A program made the translations under genes and the position numbers. A stretch of 64,000 bases of DNA, from assembly GCA_942492795.1 (NCBI GenBank), contig OW818639.1, positions 1,798,001 to 1,862,000 of the forward strand. The letters run 5' to 3'. Below, one piece after another: positions 17,689 through 26,677 of this stretch; position 1 is the stretch's first letter, and every line of letters begins with the position of its first letter. Source of the DNA: RGIG3178 sp942492795 (GTDB taxonomy: Bacteria; Bacillota; Clostridia; Christensenellales; QAND01). The notes beneath the pieces are model-generated. The model saw nothing but the letters and a program-made list of their open reading frames with translations, searched no databases and was not told the origin of the DNA.

Positions 17689-18381
17689 TTGGCTACTCGT
17701 ATTCTCATCGTCGATGACGAGCCTATGATTGTAAAAGGCCTTCGTTTTTCATTGGAACAGGAAGGCTTTATGATTGACGAAGCAACCGACGGAATCGCTG
17801 CATTGGAAAAGTTCAAAGCAGACGATTTTCAACTGATCCTGTTGGACGTTATGCTGCCTCAATTGAGCGGCATGGACGTGCTGCGTCAAATCCGGGAAAC
17901 CAGCGATGTGCCCGTCATTATGCTGACCGCAAAAGGCGAAGATATGGATAGAATTCTTGGCCTTGAATACGGCGCGGATGATTATATGGTTAAGCCTTTC
18001 AATATTCTGGAAGTAAAAGCGCGCATTAAAAGCGTTCTTCGCCGAACCATGAGCAAGAAGCAGGCAGCACAAAGCTTTTCATCCGACGGATTGTCCATCG
18101 ATATCTCGTCACGCAGCGTTCGGCGGGATCAGACGGAAATCAACCTCACCGCGAAGGAGTTCAACCTTCTCTGGGCGATGGCCAGTCAACGCGGACGCGT
18201 ATTTTCTCGCGAAGAACTCCATGATACGCTTTGGAAAAACGATAAAGATACAAACGGTTATGATCTTCGCACCGTGGATGTGCACATCCGCCGGTTGCGT
18301 GAAAAACTTGAGCTCGATCCCGCTAACCCAAAATATATCATGACGAAATGGGGAGTTGGATACTATTTTGCGGGTCACTAG
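17689..18381 (+). CDS. OmpR/PhoB-family response regulator (MtrA/WalR-like)
   Basis: 230 residues. The receiver domain has acidic DDEP, phosphorylation site LLDVMLP, the Thr of VIMLTAK and Lys of DDYMVKPF. The C-terminal winged-helix DNA-binding domain has LTAKEFNLLWAMASQRGRVFSREELHD and TVDVHIRRLREKLE. TTG start ten bases after GGGAAGGGG. It is the first gene of an operon with the histidine kinase and two GerMN lipoproteins, and divergent from two wall carboxypeptidases, which suggests control of cell-wall metabolism. Confidence 0.95.
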   Translation: MATRILIVDDEPMIVKGLRFSLEQEGFMIDEATDGIAALEKFKADDFQLILLDVMLPQLSGMDVLRQIRETSDVPVIMLTAKGEDMDRILGLEYGADDYMVKPFNILEVKARIKSVLRRTMSKKQAAQSFSSDGLSIDISSRSVRRDQTEINLTAKEFNLLWAMASQRGRVFSREELHDTLWKNDKDTNGYDLRTVDVHIRRLREKLELDPANPKYIMTKWGVGYYFAGH

Positions 18382-19834
18382 GCTTCGTATTCTCTCCACC
18401 CTTCGAGGGCAAATCGTCGTCATCTATACGCTTCTGTTTGCGGTTGCGTTTTTTTTCATAAACCTCTCCGTCACGAAACTTGTCGGAGAGTTTTTGATTT
18501 CCCAACGAATCGATGCTCAATCGCAACAGATCAATGAAGCGGCAACGCAATTTGCCGTTGCCACATCGGAAAAGAATGCGGTTGAACTGTATGCACAAAC
18601 CCTGCGCAATGCGGATGAACTTTCCGGGCGCGTTCTGGTTTTGGATATGGATGGCATTGTTATGGCTGATTCACACTCTGAGCTCAATGGCCGGATATTG
18701 CGACAGCCTGAAATTCAGTCGATTCTTTCCGGCAATCTCAATTCATCCTATGGTTTTCATCAGGTGACTGCCACCGGGAACGGGAGCAGCCTGCTTTTGC
18801 GCGACAAGAATTGGGCGGTTTACTATACGTCTGCCATCGTGTTTCAATCCCGCACGGTTGGCGTGCTTCTGGTGAGCACTTCGATTCAGGATGTTGTGGA
18901 TCTTATAACAAGTGCGATACTCCGGTTTTCGTTTGTCGCTCTTGGAATTCTAACCGTGCTTGTCATGGCCAGCGTCATTGTTTCACGGTTTATCTCCCTG
19001 CCCATCGGTCAAATGACCGAAGCGATTACAATGATGGGGAAAGGGGAATTTCACGCAAGGACAAAGATCCGCGGCAACAGTGAGATCGCCCAGATGGCAC
19101 GGACGTTTAATGCGATGAGCGAGCAATTGGAGAATATCGAGCGGCAGCGGCAGGAGTTTGTGGCCAACGCATCGCATGAACTCAAAACGCCGCTGTCTGC
19201 TATCAAGATCCTTACAGAATCGCTTTTGTACGAGCAGAATGTACCTGAAGCCACGTATAAGGAATTTCTTTCGGATATCAACGAGCAAATCGACAGAATG
19301 AATTATTTGTTGAGAGATTTGCTCATTTTGGCCCAATCGGAGCGGAGCAGCACCATTATGCGGTATACCACCGAATGGATCGATGCGTTGATCGCGGAAT
19401 GTGCCAAAATGCTTCTGCCCCTCGCACAGGAGAAGCATATAGCCCTTAACCTTCCGACCAACAAGATCCAGATTCGGTGCGACCGGCTGAAAATTAACAC
19501 AGCCATCACAAATCTTATATCCAACGGGATCAAATACACGCCCGAAGGCGGCAGCGTGACGGTTCGTATCGAAGAAGATGACCAGGACCCGTGGATAAGC
19601 ATCATTGTCGCGGACACAGGTATCGGTATTCCGGAGGAAGACCGTGTTCATATTTTCGAACGATTTTATCGTGTGGATAAAGCACGATCTCGCGATACGG
19701 GCGGCACAGGCCTGGGTCTTGCCATCGTTCAACAGGTTGCGCGGCTTCACGGCGGCGAAGTTACGTTAAGCCCCAACACCGAACAGGGATCCGTGTTTAT
19801 CATGCGGCTGCCCAGATGGGGGGTGGGCGCATGA
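18368..19834 (+). CDS. Sensor histidine kinase (MtrB/WalK-like)
   Basis: About 488 residues. First transmembrane helix VVIYTLLFAVAFFFINL, an extracellular sensor of about 130 residues, second helix FSFVALGILTVLVMASVIV, HAMP, then HisKA with NASHELKTPLSAIK (phospho-His) and HATPase with NLISNGIKYTP, DTGIGIP and GGTGLGLAI. The start is uncertain: TTG 18356 abuts GGGGAG, so TTG 18368, twelve bases after it, is preferred. The coding region overlaps the response-regulator stop, and its own stop overlaps the next ATG (ATGA), indicating tight coupling. Confidence 0.95.
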   Translation: MRVTRLRILSTLRGQIVVIYTLLFAVAFFFINLSVTKLVGEFLISQRIDAQSQQINEAATQFAVATSEKNAVELYAQTLRNADELSGRVLVLDMDGIVMADSHSELNGRILRQPEIQSILSGNLNSSYGFHQVTATGNGSSLLLRDKNWAVYYTSAIVFQSRTVGVLLVSTSIQDVVDLITSAILRFSFVALGILTVLVMASVIVSRFISLPIGQMTEAITMMGKGEFHARTKIRGNSEIAQMARTFNAMSEQLENIERQRQEFVANASHELKTPLSAIKILTESLLYEQNVPEATYKEFLSDINEQIDRMNYLLRDLLILAQSERSSTIMRYTTEWIDALIAECAKMLLPLAQEKHIALNLPTNKIQIRCDRLKINTAITNLISNGIKYTPEGGSVTVRIEEDDQDPWISIIVADTGIGIPEEDRVHIFERFYRVDKARSRDTGGTGLGLAIVQQVARLHGGEVTLSPNTEQGSVFIMRLPRWGVGA

Positions 19835-20763
19835 AACGGTTGGCATGCATCGTGCTTTGCACGATATTGTTGCTCAGCATGGGATGCCAAAGCATACAGG
19901 AATCCTCGCCGGAATCCAAATTCATGCCTCAGATCAATCCATACAGTCAAAACACCGGCAATATGCAATCGGTGACGCTGTATTTTCCTGTAGCAGGGGA
20001 GCCGTATCTGTCAAGCTATACCACGACCATCGAGGTGCATGCCGATACAGGCGATACGCTGCAGGAGGCGCTGATGCGCGAGCTTATCAAAGGTCCGTTG
20101 CAGGGTTTGTCGCTGGACGCAGTCTTCTCTTCGAATCTGCGCAAAGAGTCGATGCAACGAACCGGGAATATGCTGAGCATTGTTCTGACGAAGGATCTTT
20201 TGACTTTGGGTGAAGGAACGAGCGACGACAGCGCGCTGAAAAAGAAATTGGCGATATATGCCATCGTTAATACGATGACAAAAAACGGAGATATCTCACA
20301 AGTACAGATACTGGTGGATATGGACGACAATGGCAAAGGCAGAGCGCCGAGCCGCCAACAAGCGGGATTTCTGGATTCGGATGATACGGAGTTGCTCGGA
20401 CCGTTGGGCTTTTCCAACAGTTGGTTGTTGACGCCCAGCTCTGCTGCACAGATCGTTTTGGATGCCGGAAAATCAAAGGATGCCGAACGCATGCTTCGAA
20501 TGCTGGACAGCACCGTTTTGATGCCGGATGAAGCAAAGCTAAGGAGTAATCTTCAGGACTCCAATATCCTGATCGTGGATTATTTTATTGCAAACGTCCA
20601 ATTGAATGCCGATAACGTTCAGGCAACGGTATATGTCGACATCAAGTACGAGTTGATGGACGGATCGATAAAACAGGTGTTCAATCAACCAATCGCGCTC
20701 AAGAGAGAACGGAGCATATGGAAGGTGGATTATCAAAGTGTTGAGCCGCTGCTGTTCCCGTAA
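19831..20763 (+). CDS. GerMN-domain lipoprotein 1 (LpqB-like accessory of the two-component system)
   Basis: 310 residues. Lipoprotein signal with lipobox LSMGC. A GerMN-like domain follows at about residues 45-165 (VTLYFPVAGEPYL, then MRELIKGPLQGLSL, then AIYAIVNTMTK). The C-terminal part has AQIVLDAGKSKDAERML and an immunoglobulin-like end. The start is the ATG in the ATGA overlap with the kinase stop, after GGGGGTGGG. GerMN domains occur in sporulation/germination GerM and in actinobacterial LpqB, which partners with MtrAB. The gene order here suggests an extracytoplasmic accessory of the kinase. Confidence 0.82.
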   Translation: MKRLACIVLCTILLLSMGCQSIQESSPESKFMPQINPYSQNTGNMQSVTLYFPVAGEPYLSSYTTTIEVHADTGDTLQEALMRELIKGPLQGLSLDAVFSSNLRKESMQRTGNMLSIVLTKDLLTLGEGTSDDSALKKKLAIYAIVNTMTKNGDISQVQILVDMDDNGKGRAPSRQQAGFLDSDDTELLGPLGFSNSWLLTPSSAAQIVLDAGKSKDAERMLRMLDSTVLMPDEAKLRSNLQDSNILIVDYFIANVQLNADNVQATVYVDIKYELMDGSIKQVFNQPIALKRERSIWKVDYQSVEPLLFP

Positions 20764-22084
20764 ACGAATAGGGCTGGCATTGCTGCTGAGCATTGTGCTG
20801 ATGCTCTCGGGATGTTCTGTGCGGTCTGAAAACGAAACGATGCCGTTTATTCAGCCCGTCTATCCTCCGCTGCAGCATCATTTGCGCGCAACCCTTTATT
20901 TTGCGAAACCCGATGGCAACCTATCTCCGGAAATCCGTTTGATAGACTTGGATCAATCGATCTCCGCTGAAAACGGTCTTGTGCGGCAGCTTATCGCCGG
21001 CCCCGCAGGCGGCCTTCTTCCCATTATCAGCAATACAACGGCATTGAACTACGTCTATATCGTAGAGGATACTGCCTATATCGATCTGTCCCTTGTGAAG
21101 CAGCAGCAACTTGCACAGTTCTCATCGGCGTGCATTCAATCTCTGCATGACGCGTTTAACGTGTCATACCTTGTAATGAGTGTGGACGGGAACACGGCTA
21201 ACAATTCGTTCGGAGGCGTTGTAAGCGCAACACCGCAACGGGATACGACAACTGCCTACGTTCAGCTATTTTTCCCGGACAAACGCGGACAGTATATCAT
21301 CCCGGTCGTTCGGCATATATCAAAACCTGCGGTTGGGAACGAGGCCAAAGCGATCCTTGACGCGTTACAGGATGGATCGATAAGAACGGACCTGTTGACG
21401 GCGATGGACAATGACGGCGTTGTGTTGTCCTCGCTGAACCAAACAGGGAGCAGGCTTGACGTTTACCTGCAGACGGAGCAAAACAGGATCAGTCTATATG
21501 GCTATGCCTGTCTGGCGATGTCGTTGCTGCGGAATGTTCCCAAGGTTGAGGAAGTTCGAATCAATGTCAACGGCGATTGGGTTCGCGATGTTCCGGGACT
21601 TGCGGGAGAAGGCAGTTTTAACATTGCATCCCTGGAGGATATACTCGGTGGACTGATTAATTTATATTTTGCGGGAGCGGACGGCAAGAACCTTGTCAAA
21701 GTGCCGCGTTCCGTATCTTTTAAGGACGCGGCTGATCCTTTGACGGCTGTTAAGGAGATCATACGCGGGCCTCTGGATGTTGAAAAGGCCGGCATTCTCA
21801 ACGTATTGCCTGCAGGCGTGAAGACAAGCGATATCCTGACCTTGCATCGAAACGAGGATCTGGCCATCCTTGATTTGAAATCCACGTTCTATCAAGCAGG
21901 ATCCACGTCGAAAGAGGAAGCGGAAAAGCTGTTGTTGTATGCCATAGTCAATGCGCTTACGGAAAGAGCGGACATCCAGAGCGTTTTATTTCTGAACAAC
22001 GGCGCAAATGTGGAAACGCTCAGCGGGACTATTTCGCTCTATAAGCCGCTGCTGCGCAATCCGGGGCTTGTTTTGCAGCCATAG
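20738..22084 (+). CDS. Triple GerMN-domain lipoprotein 2
   Basis: 448 residues, lipobox MLSGC. I see three successive GerMN-like units: RATLYFAKPDG...RQLIAGPAGG...DLS (about 48-150), VQLFFPDKRG...YGYACLAMSLL (about 165-285) and NLYFAGADGK...KEIIRGPLD...LYAIVNALTE (about 305-430). Start is GTG 20738 with GAAGGTGG nine bases upstream; it overlaps the preceding lipoprotein gene by 26 bases. Repeat count is by eye. It is likely surface-exposed and part of the same envelope-sensing operon. Confidence 0.82.
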   Translation: MLSRCCSRKRIGLALLLSIVLMLSGCSVRSENETMPFIQPVYPPLQHHLRATLYFAKPDGNLSPEIRLIDLDQSISAENGLVRQLIAGPAGGLLPIISNTTALNYVYIVEDTAYIDLSLVKQQQLAQFSSACIQSLHDAFNVSYLVMSVDGNTANNSFGGVVSATPQRDTTTAYVQLFFPDKRGQYIIPVVRHISKPAVGNEAKAILDALQDGSIRTDLLTAMDNDGVVLSSLNQTGSRLDVYLQTEQNRISLYGYACLAMSLLRNVPKVEEVRINVNGDWVRDVPGLAGEGSFNIASLEDILGGLINLYFAGADGKNLVKVPRSVSFKDAADPLTAVKEIIRGPLDVEKAGILNVLPAGVKTSDILTLHRNEDLAILDLKSTFYQAGSTSKEEAEKLLLYAIVNALTERADIQSVLFLNNGANVETLSGTISLYKPLLRNPGLVLQP

Positions 22085-22097
22085 GAGATTTCAAGGG

Positions 22098-23420
22098 ATG
22101 ATGATCGAACTGATCGAAAAGAAAAAAGCCGGTCTGTCGCTTTCCAAACAGGAGATTGACTTTTTTGTCCGCGGATTTACAAACGGCGATATCCCGGATT
22201 ATCAGGCATCCGCGCTGTTTATGGCGATATGCTTTGTGGGAATGGATGCCCGGGAAACGGCAGATCTGACGGATGCGATGATGCATTCGGGACAAGTGAT
22301 GGACTTTTCCTCGCTTGGCGGCAACGTTGCGGACAAGCACTCCACAGGCGGCGTGGCTGACACGACAACGCTGATCCTTGTTCCGCTCTGCGCAAGTTTG
22401 GGGATAAAGATGGCAAAGATGTCGGGCAGAGGCTTAGGGCATACGGGCGGGACCATCGATAAACTGGAATCCATCCCCGGTTTGCGTGTGGAACAGAGCA
22501 TGGAAGAAGTGAAAATGCTTTTGTTGCAAAACAGCGGCGTGATCATAGGGCAGACGAACGATTTAGCACCCGCGGATAAAAAGATGTATGCCTTGCGGGA
22601 TGTGACCGCAACGGTAAACTCCATTCCGCTGATCGCATCCTCCATCATGAGCAAGAAACTGGCGCTGGGTACAGACATCATCGTTCTGGACGTCAAAGCC
22701 GGCAGCGGAGCGTTTATGCAGACTGTTGACGACGCATTTGTATTGGCGCAAACGATGGTCGATATCGGCGTGAATCTTCAAAAACAAGTGGCAGCGCTTG
22801 TGACAAACATGGATCAACCGCTGGGGAACATGGTGGGCAACGCGCTGGATGTCAAAGAAGCCATCGAAGTGCTCCAGGGAAAGCATATGGGCAGTGATCT
22901 TCTTTTAGTCACCTTGGCACTGGGCGTTGCATTGCTCAATATGACGGGGATCGAAAAGGACCAAGCCAAAGCAAATGCAATGCTTATTCGTGCCATACGA
23001 TCGGGTAACGCACTCCATACGTTTGCAAAAATCATTCGGGCGCAAGGCGGGGATCCGCTGGTATGCGAGGACGTATCGCGCTTGGGGCAAGCCCGCCGTA
23101 TCGTTGCAATCAAAGCTGAAGCAGAAGGCTTTATCCATCGAGTCGATGCGGCATCCATTGGCAGAGCCGCGCAGATGCTGGGCGCCGGGCGAAGCCGCTT
23201 GACAGACATCATTGATCCGTTGGTCGGCATACAGATGTGTCAAAGGGAGGGGGATGCGGTAAAAACAGGCGATACGCTGGCGCTGATGCATATCAATGAC
23301 GAAGCCAACCTGGATGCTGCCAAAATGCGCATCCGTCAAGCGATCGTGATCGGAGAAAAACCGGAACAGCATCCGCTGATATACGGAACTGTATCCGCGA
23401 CAGGCCAAAAACGCTTTTGA
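22098..23420 (+). CDS. pdp: Pyrimidine-nucleoside phosphorylase
   Basis: Reversible phosphorolysis of uridine, thymidine or deoxyuridine to base and (deoxy)ribose-1-phosphate. 440 residues, usual family length. The signature KMSGRGLGHTGGTIDKLESI and the phosphate-binding DKHSTGGVADTT are intact, as is LDVKAGSGAFM. Start at ATG 22098 with AGGAG nine bases upstream; the frame is open upstream but without a ribosome site. It directly follows the GerMN operon and precedes two PfkB kinases, possibly for nucleoside-sugar salvage. Confidence 0.95.
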   Translation: MMIELIEKKKAGLSLSKQEIDFFVRGFTNGDIPDYQASALFMAICFVGMDARETADLTDAMMHSGQVMDFSSLGGNVADKHSTGGVADTTTLILVPLCASLGIKMAKMSGRGLGHTGGTIDKLESIPGLRVEQSMEEVKMLLLQNSGVIIGQTNDLAPADKKMYALRDVTATVNSIPLIASSIMSKKLALGTDIIVLDVKAGSGAFMQTVDDAFVLAQTMVDIGVNLQKQVAALVTNMDQPLGNMVGNALDVKEAIEVLQGKHMGSDLLLVTLALGVALLNMTGIEKDQAKANAMLIRAIRSGNALHTFAKIIRAQGGDPLVCEDVSRLGQARRIVAIKAEAEGFIHRVDAASIGRAAQMLGAGRSRLTDIIDPLVGIQMCQREGDAVKTGDTLALMHINDEANLDAAKMRIRQAIVIGEKPEQHPLIYGTVSATGQKRF

Positions 23421-23433
23421 GGGAGGGAAGAGC

Positions 23434-24396
23434 ATGGACGTTATCGCATGCGGAAATCCGGTGATGGATATTATCGTAAACATCGACCGCAGACCCGGTA
23501 AAAATGAAGGGATGGATGTTCGGGACCTCTCCTGGCAATATGGCGGCAAAGTGGCAACAGGCATTGTGGCCGCGGCAAGGCTCAGCGAACGTCCCTGCGC
23601 GATGATGGGCACCATAGGCGCTCAAAGCGGACAGTTTATCAAACGTGACTTTATGCGCCATAATGTCGATGTCTCTCATCTGTATGATGATCCCACGGGT
23701 CAATCACAACTTTGCCTTGTAATCGCGATTGCGGAGGATGAATCCCGCAATTTTTACAACAAGCGCGGGAAGCTCGACCGTTTGGCCCCCGAACAGGTGG
23801 ACGAGCATTTTATATCGCAGGCACAATATCTGCTTTTGTCCGACTCGATGCCCTATAGCCTGCTTGCGGGGCGAATGGCAAGACATCACGATGTCAAGGT
23901 CGTTTATGACGCGGATAAGTATTATCCCGAAGGCATGCCGGAAATCATGCGCGAGGTGGACTATCTGATTCCGTCGGAATATACCTACAAGACGATGTTC
24001 CCGAATGGCGGTGATCTTGTCGAGAATCTTATGCGGATGCGGGATCTGGCGGCACCGGATGCTACCGTTATCGTCACTTTCGGGGAACGGGGCTTGAGCG
24101 GTTATGATAAAGACGGCTTCTTCTCTCTCCCTGCGTTTTCTGTAGACGTCGTTGACACAACCGGTGCAGGGGACGTGTTCCACGGAGCTTTTATTGCAGG
24201 CCTGTTGCGTGGCATGGATACGAGGGAATCAGCGCGATATGCCAGTGCCGCTTCGGCTATCAAGTGCACGCGCATCGGGGGCAGGGCGGGAATTCCGACC
24301 CATGATGTTGTAATGAAGTTTATGGAAACAGGGGAAATCGATTATGCCGAGATCGATCAAAGAGTTGCATATTACAATCGGATGCCGGTTTTATAA
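23434..24396 (+). CDS. PfkB-family sugar/nucleoside kinase, copy 1
   Basis: 320 residues, ribokinase fold. N-terminal DVIACGNPVMDIIVNIDRRPG and GGKVATGIVAAARLSERPCAMMG (PfkB motif 1), catalytic DTTGAGDVFHGAFIAGLLRG with the base Asp in GAGD (motif 2). GGGAGGG precedes the ATG. It follows the nucleoside phosphorylase by 13 bases, which suggests, without proving, a role in ribose or nucleoside metabolism. The next gene is a paralogue with an almost identical C-terminus. Confidence 0.9.
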   Translation: MDVIACGNPVMDIIVNIDRRPGKNEGMDVRDLSWQYGGKVATGIVAAARLSERPCAMMGTIGAQSGQFIKRDFMRHNVDVSHLYDDPTGQSQLCLVIAIAEDESRNFYNKRGKLDRLAPEQVDEHFISQAQYLLLSDSMPYSLLAGRMARHHDVKVVYDADKYYPEGMPEIMREVDYLIPSEYTYKTMFPNGGDLVENLMRMRDLAAPDATVIVTFGERGLSGYDKDGFFSLPAFSVDVVDTTGAGDVFHGAFIAGLLRGMDTRESARYASAASAIKCTRIGGRAGIPTHDVVMKFMETGEIDYAEIDQRVAYYNRMPVL

Positions 24397-24491
24397 AAGG
24401 GAAGTTGCTTGCTATTTGATGCAAGTATCACATGAGTCTGGTGCTTGTTTTATAAACACTTATCGGACGTGTGCGTGAGGGGGAAAGAAGC

Positions 24492-25448
24492 ATGGATGTT
24501 GTTGCATGCGGATCATCGGTGATGGATTTCATTGTCAACGTAGAAGGAAGGCTTGGCCCCAACGAGGCATGCGATGTTACGGGCATGTCCTGGCAGTACG
24601 GTGGCAGTACGGCCACGGGGATCGTTGCGGCGGCGATGCTAAGCGGCCGTCCCTGTGCGATGATGGGTACTGTTGGCGGTGAAATCGGGCAATTTATCAG
24701 ACGGGACTTTATCCGTCACAACGTGGATGTGTCGCGTTTGATCGAAGTAGAAGGACAATCCGCCATTATTCTGGTGATGGCGATCGCATCGGACAGTTCA
24801 CGCAACTTCTATCGGAACCGCAAACCCATGGCAACTCTTGCCATCGAGCAAGTGGATGAAAAGATGATTGCTTCCGCCAAATATCTCTTAATCTCCGATC
24901 CGATGCCATATAGTCTGCAGGCAGCCAAATATGCCAGAAAGCACAACGTCAAGGTTGTCTATGACGGCGGGAGTTATCACGATACAGGCATGCCGGAAAT
25001 CATGCGTGAGGTTGACTACCTGATCCCTTCGGAATTCTTCTATAAAAAGCTCTATCCAAGCGGAGAACTGGAACAGAACCTTCATGCTTTGCGACAGCTT
25101 GCAGCCAATGATTCCACCGTCATCGTGACATTTGGCGATAAGGGTTTAAGCGGTATGGATGAAAGAGGATTCTTTTCATTGCCGGCATACAAGGTTAAGG
25201 CTGTGGACACGACAGGCGCCGGCGATGTATTTCACGGCGCGTTTATAGCCGGATTGCTTCGCGGCATGGATGCAAGGAGCGCGGCTCAATTTGCCAGCGC
25301 TTCATCCGCCATCAAGTGCACGAGGATCGGGGGCAGGGCGGGAATTCCGACCCATGATGTTGTGATGAAGTTCATGGAAACAGGAGAAATCGATTATACC
25401 GAGATCGATCAAAGGGTAGCCTATTATAACCGGATGCCGGTTCTGTGA
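24492..25448 (+). CDS. PfkB-family sugar/nucleoside kinase, copy 2
   Basis: 318 residues, the tandem paralogue of the kinase at 23434. It has the same motifs: GSSVMDFIVNVEGRLG, GGSTATGIVAAAMLSGRPCAMMG and DTTGAGDVFHGAFIAGLLRG. The last 46 residues differ from copy 1 at one position, whereas the middle is clearly diverged (for example the segment around 24760-24860). Start at ATG 24492 after GGGGGAAAG; the longer frame to 24471 lacks a better site. A strong terminator follows. Confidence 0.9.
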   Translation: MDVVACGSSVMDFIVNVEGRLGPNEACDVTGMSWQYGGSTATGIVAAAMLSGRPCAMMGTVGGEIGQFIRRDFIRHNVDVSRLIEVEGQSAIILVMAIASDSSRNFYRNRKPMATLAIEQVDEKMIASAKYLLISDPMPYSLQAAKYARKHNVKVVYDGGSYHDTGMPEIMREVDYLIPSEFFYKKLYPSGELEQNLHALRQLAANDSTVIVTFGDKGLSGMDERGFFSLPAYKVKAVDTTGAGDVFHGAFIAGLLRGMDARSAAQFASASSAIKCTRIGGRAGIPTHDVVMKFMETGEIDYTEIDQRVAYYNRMPVL

Positions 25449-25486
25449 GAATTGTAAAATAACGCAGCATTTCAACATAGTTGCAT

Positions 25487-25520
25487 AAAAGCGCGGTGAA
25501 TACCATTCACTGCGCTTTTT
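25487..25520 (+). terminator. Terminator after the PfkB pair
   Basis: 15-bp stem with one G-U pair (25487-25501 with 25505-25519), three-base loop, T5 tail. Confidence 0.9.
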
Positions 25521-25642
25521 GCATAAAGGAAAGGAATGCTTTTAGACCGGGAACCAACACAGGAACCGCAAAGAATCGCCTTGGTTGGCATAGGAAAACT
25601 TCGTTATTTAGTGATCCAGTAACGTTTATTTGTTGTTTTACC

Positions 25643-25671
25643 TTGCGGTTCAATGCCGGATTGACTATAAT
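25643..25671 (+). promoter_or_regulatory. Sigma-A promoter of the hotdog thioesterase gene
   Basis: TTGCGG at 25643-25648, 17-base spacer, TATAAT at 25666-25671. Transcription would begin near 25678, which excludes the ATG at 25680 as a normal leadered start. Confidence 0.75.
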
Positions 25672-25703
25672 GCGAAAGTATGAAAAATCAAAAGGTGATG
25701 TTG

Positions 25704-26171
25704 ATGGAACCCATTTCAATCGCACAAACACATTCGTCGCTCAGCTATATCGTTTTGCCGCAGGACACCAACCCCGGAGGAACGCTGCATGGCGGCCGGT
25801 ATTTGACTTTGCTGGATGAGACATCCTATTGCGCGGCGATGCGTTTTTGCAAAGAGCATATCGTCACCGTACGATTCGACGGCGCATTGACCCATATCGT
25901 ACCCGTGGGTCACGTGATCAAATCGGACGCCCATGTTATCTATGCGGGAAATACGAGCATGCTCGTTGAGGTGATAGCCACGGCAGAGAATATGAGGACG
26001 GCAGAATGCTTTGAATGCGCACGATGCTATTTTACCTGCACGGCAGTGGATGACGAAACTTTCAAGCCGGTAGAGATTCCTAAGCTCATTGCAACCACGG
26101 AACAGGAAAAGGCAATGCAAAAGCTGGGTGCGCAGAAGATGGAAGAATATAAGAGGCAGCGAAAAAAATAG
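25704..26171 (+). CDS. Acyl-CoA thioesterase, hotdog fold (YciA/BACH-like)
   Basis: 155 residues. The hotdog active-site region NPGGTLHGGRYLTLLDETSYCAAMRF, then VRFDGALTHIVPVGHVIKSDAHVIYAG and MLVEVIATAEN, fits the acyl-CoA hydrolase family. Start set at ATG 25704 after AAAGGTGAT because the promoter's predicted start site lies just before the earlier ATG at 25680. The C-terminus is basic (KRQRKK). It is monocistronic. Confidence 0.88.
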   Translation: MEPISIAQTHSSLSYIVLPQDTNPGGTLHGGRYLTLLDETSYCAAMRFCKEHIVTVRFDGALTHIVPVGHVIKSDAHVIYAGNTSMLVEVIATAENMRTAECFECARCYFTCTAVDDETFKPVEIPKLIATTEQEKAMQKLGAQKMEEYKRQRKK

Positions 26172-26172
26172 G

Positions 26173-26205
26173 AAAAGGCACTTCCCGAAAAGGAAGTGCC
26201 TTTTT
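26173..26205 (+). terminator. Terminator after the acyl-CoA thioesterase
   Basis: 13-bp perfect stem AAAAGGCACTTCC/GGAAGTGCCTTTT (26173-26185 with 26192-26204). It is bidirectional in character and also faces the end of the reverse-strand membrane-protein gene. Confidence 0.93.
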
Positions 26206-26221
26206 ACGTTGCGTGAAACAA

Positions 26222-26668
26222 TCAATTCGGATGGACTCTTCTTTGGGTTGCGGATTTGGATTGACGGATAAGCGCCTTGCGCACCTTAAACAGAAGAAGA
26301 ATCAAAACGGCCAAACCAATGCCAACGACGATCCAACCAACGATGTGCAGAACGGACAAGATGTTCGAATCGGTTCCGGCGATCTCAAGGATGCCCAAAA
26401 GGATGCTGTAAACTGTCAAAGTTCCGATGCCGGCGTTGTAGATATTGCTGTAAAGGCGATACCCCACGGTCCCGACAAACGGAAGGCGCTTCTGTATGGG
26501 AAGCAACAGCGCGTTTGGCAAAACGCCCAGAAAGAGGGGATAAAAGTATGCATGGGACATCGCATCAGATGTCACGCCCCGCCCGAAAAGCGTATAGACA
26601 AAGCCGACAATCAGAACAAAGACCGTTATGACAAAGAAGAAGAAAACCGTTCGACGCAACCTTTTCAT
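26222..26668 (-). CDS. Small four-helix membrane protein, unknown function
   Basis: 148 residues with four hydrophobic segments (TVFFFFVITVFVLIVGFVY, YFYPLFLGVLPNALLL, TLTVYSILLGILEIAG, ILSVLHIVGWIVVGIGLAV) and a basic C-terminus. No family recognised. Shine-Dalgarno AAAGGG before the ATG. It begins nine bases after the phosphodiester-glycosidase gene, so the two form an operon and may act together at the membrane. Confidence 0.8.
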   Translation of the reverse strand: MKRLRRTVFFFFVITVFVLIVGFVYTLFGRGVTSDAMSHAYFYPLFLGVLPNALLLPIQKRLPFVGTVGYRLYSNIYNAGIGTLTVYSILLGILEIAGTDSNILSVLHIVGWIVVGIGLAVLILLLFKVRKALIRQSKSATQRRVHPN

Positions 26669-26677
26669 AGTTTCCCT

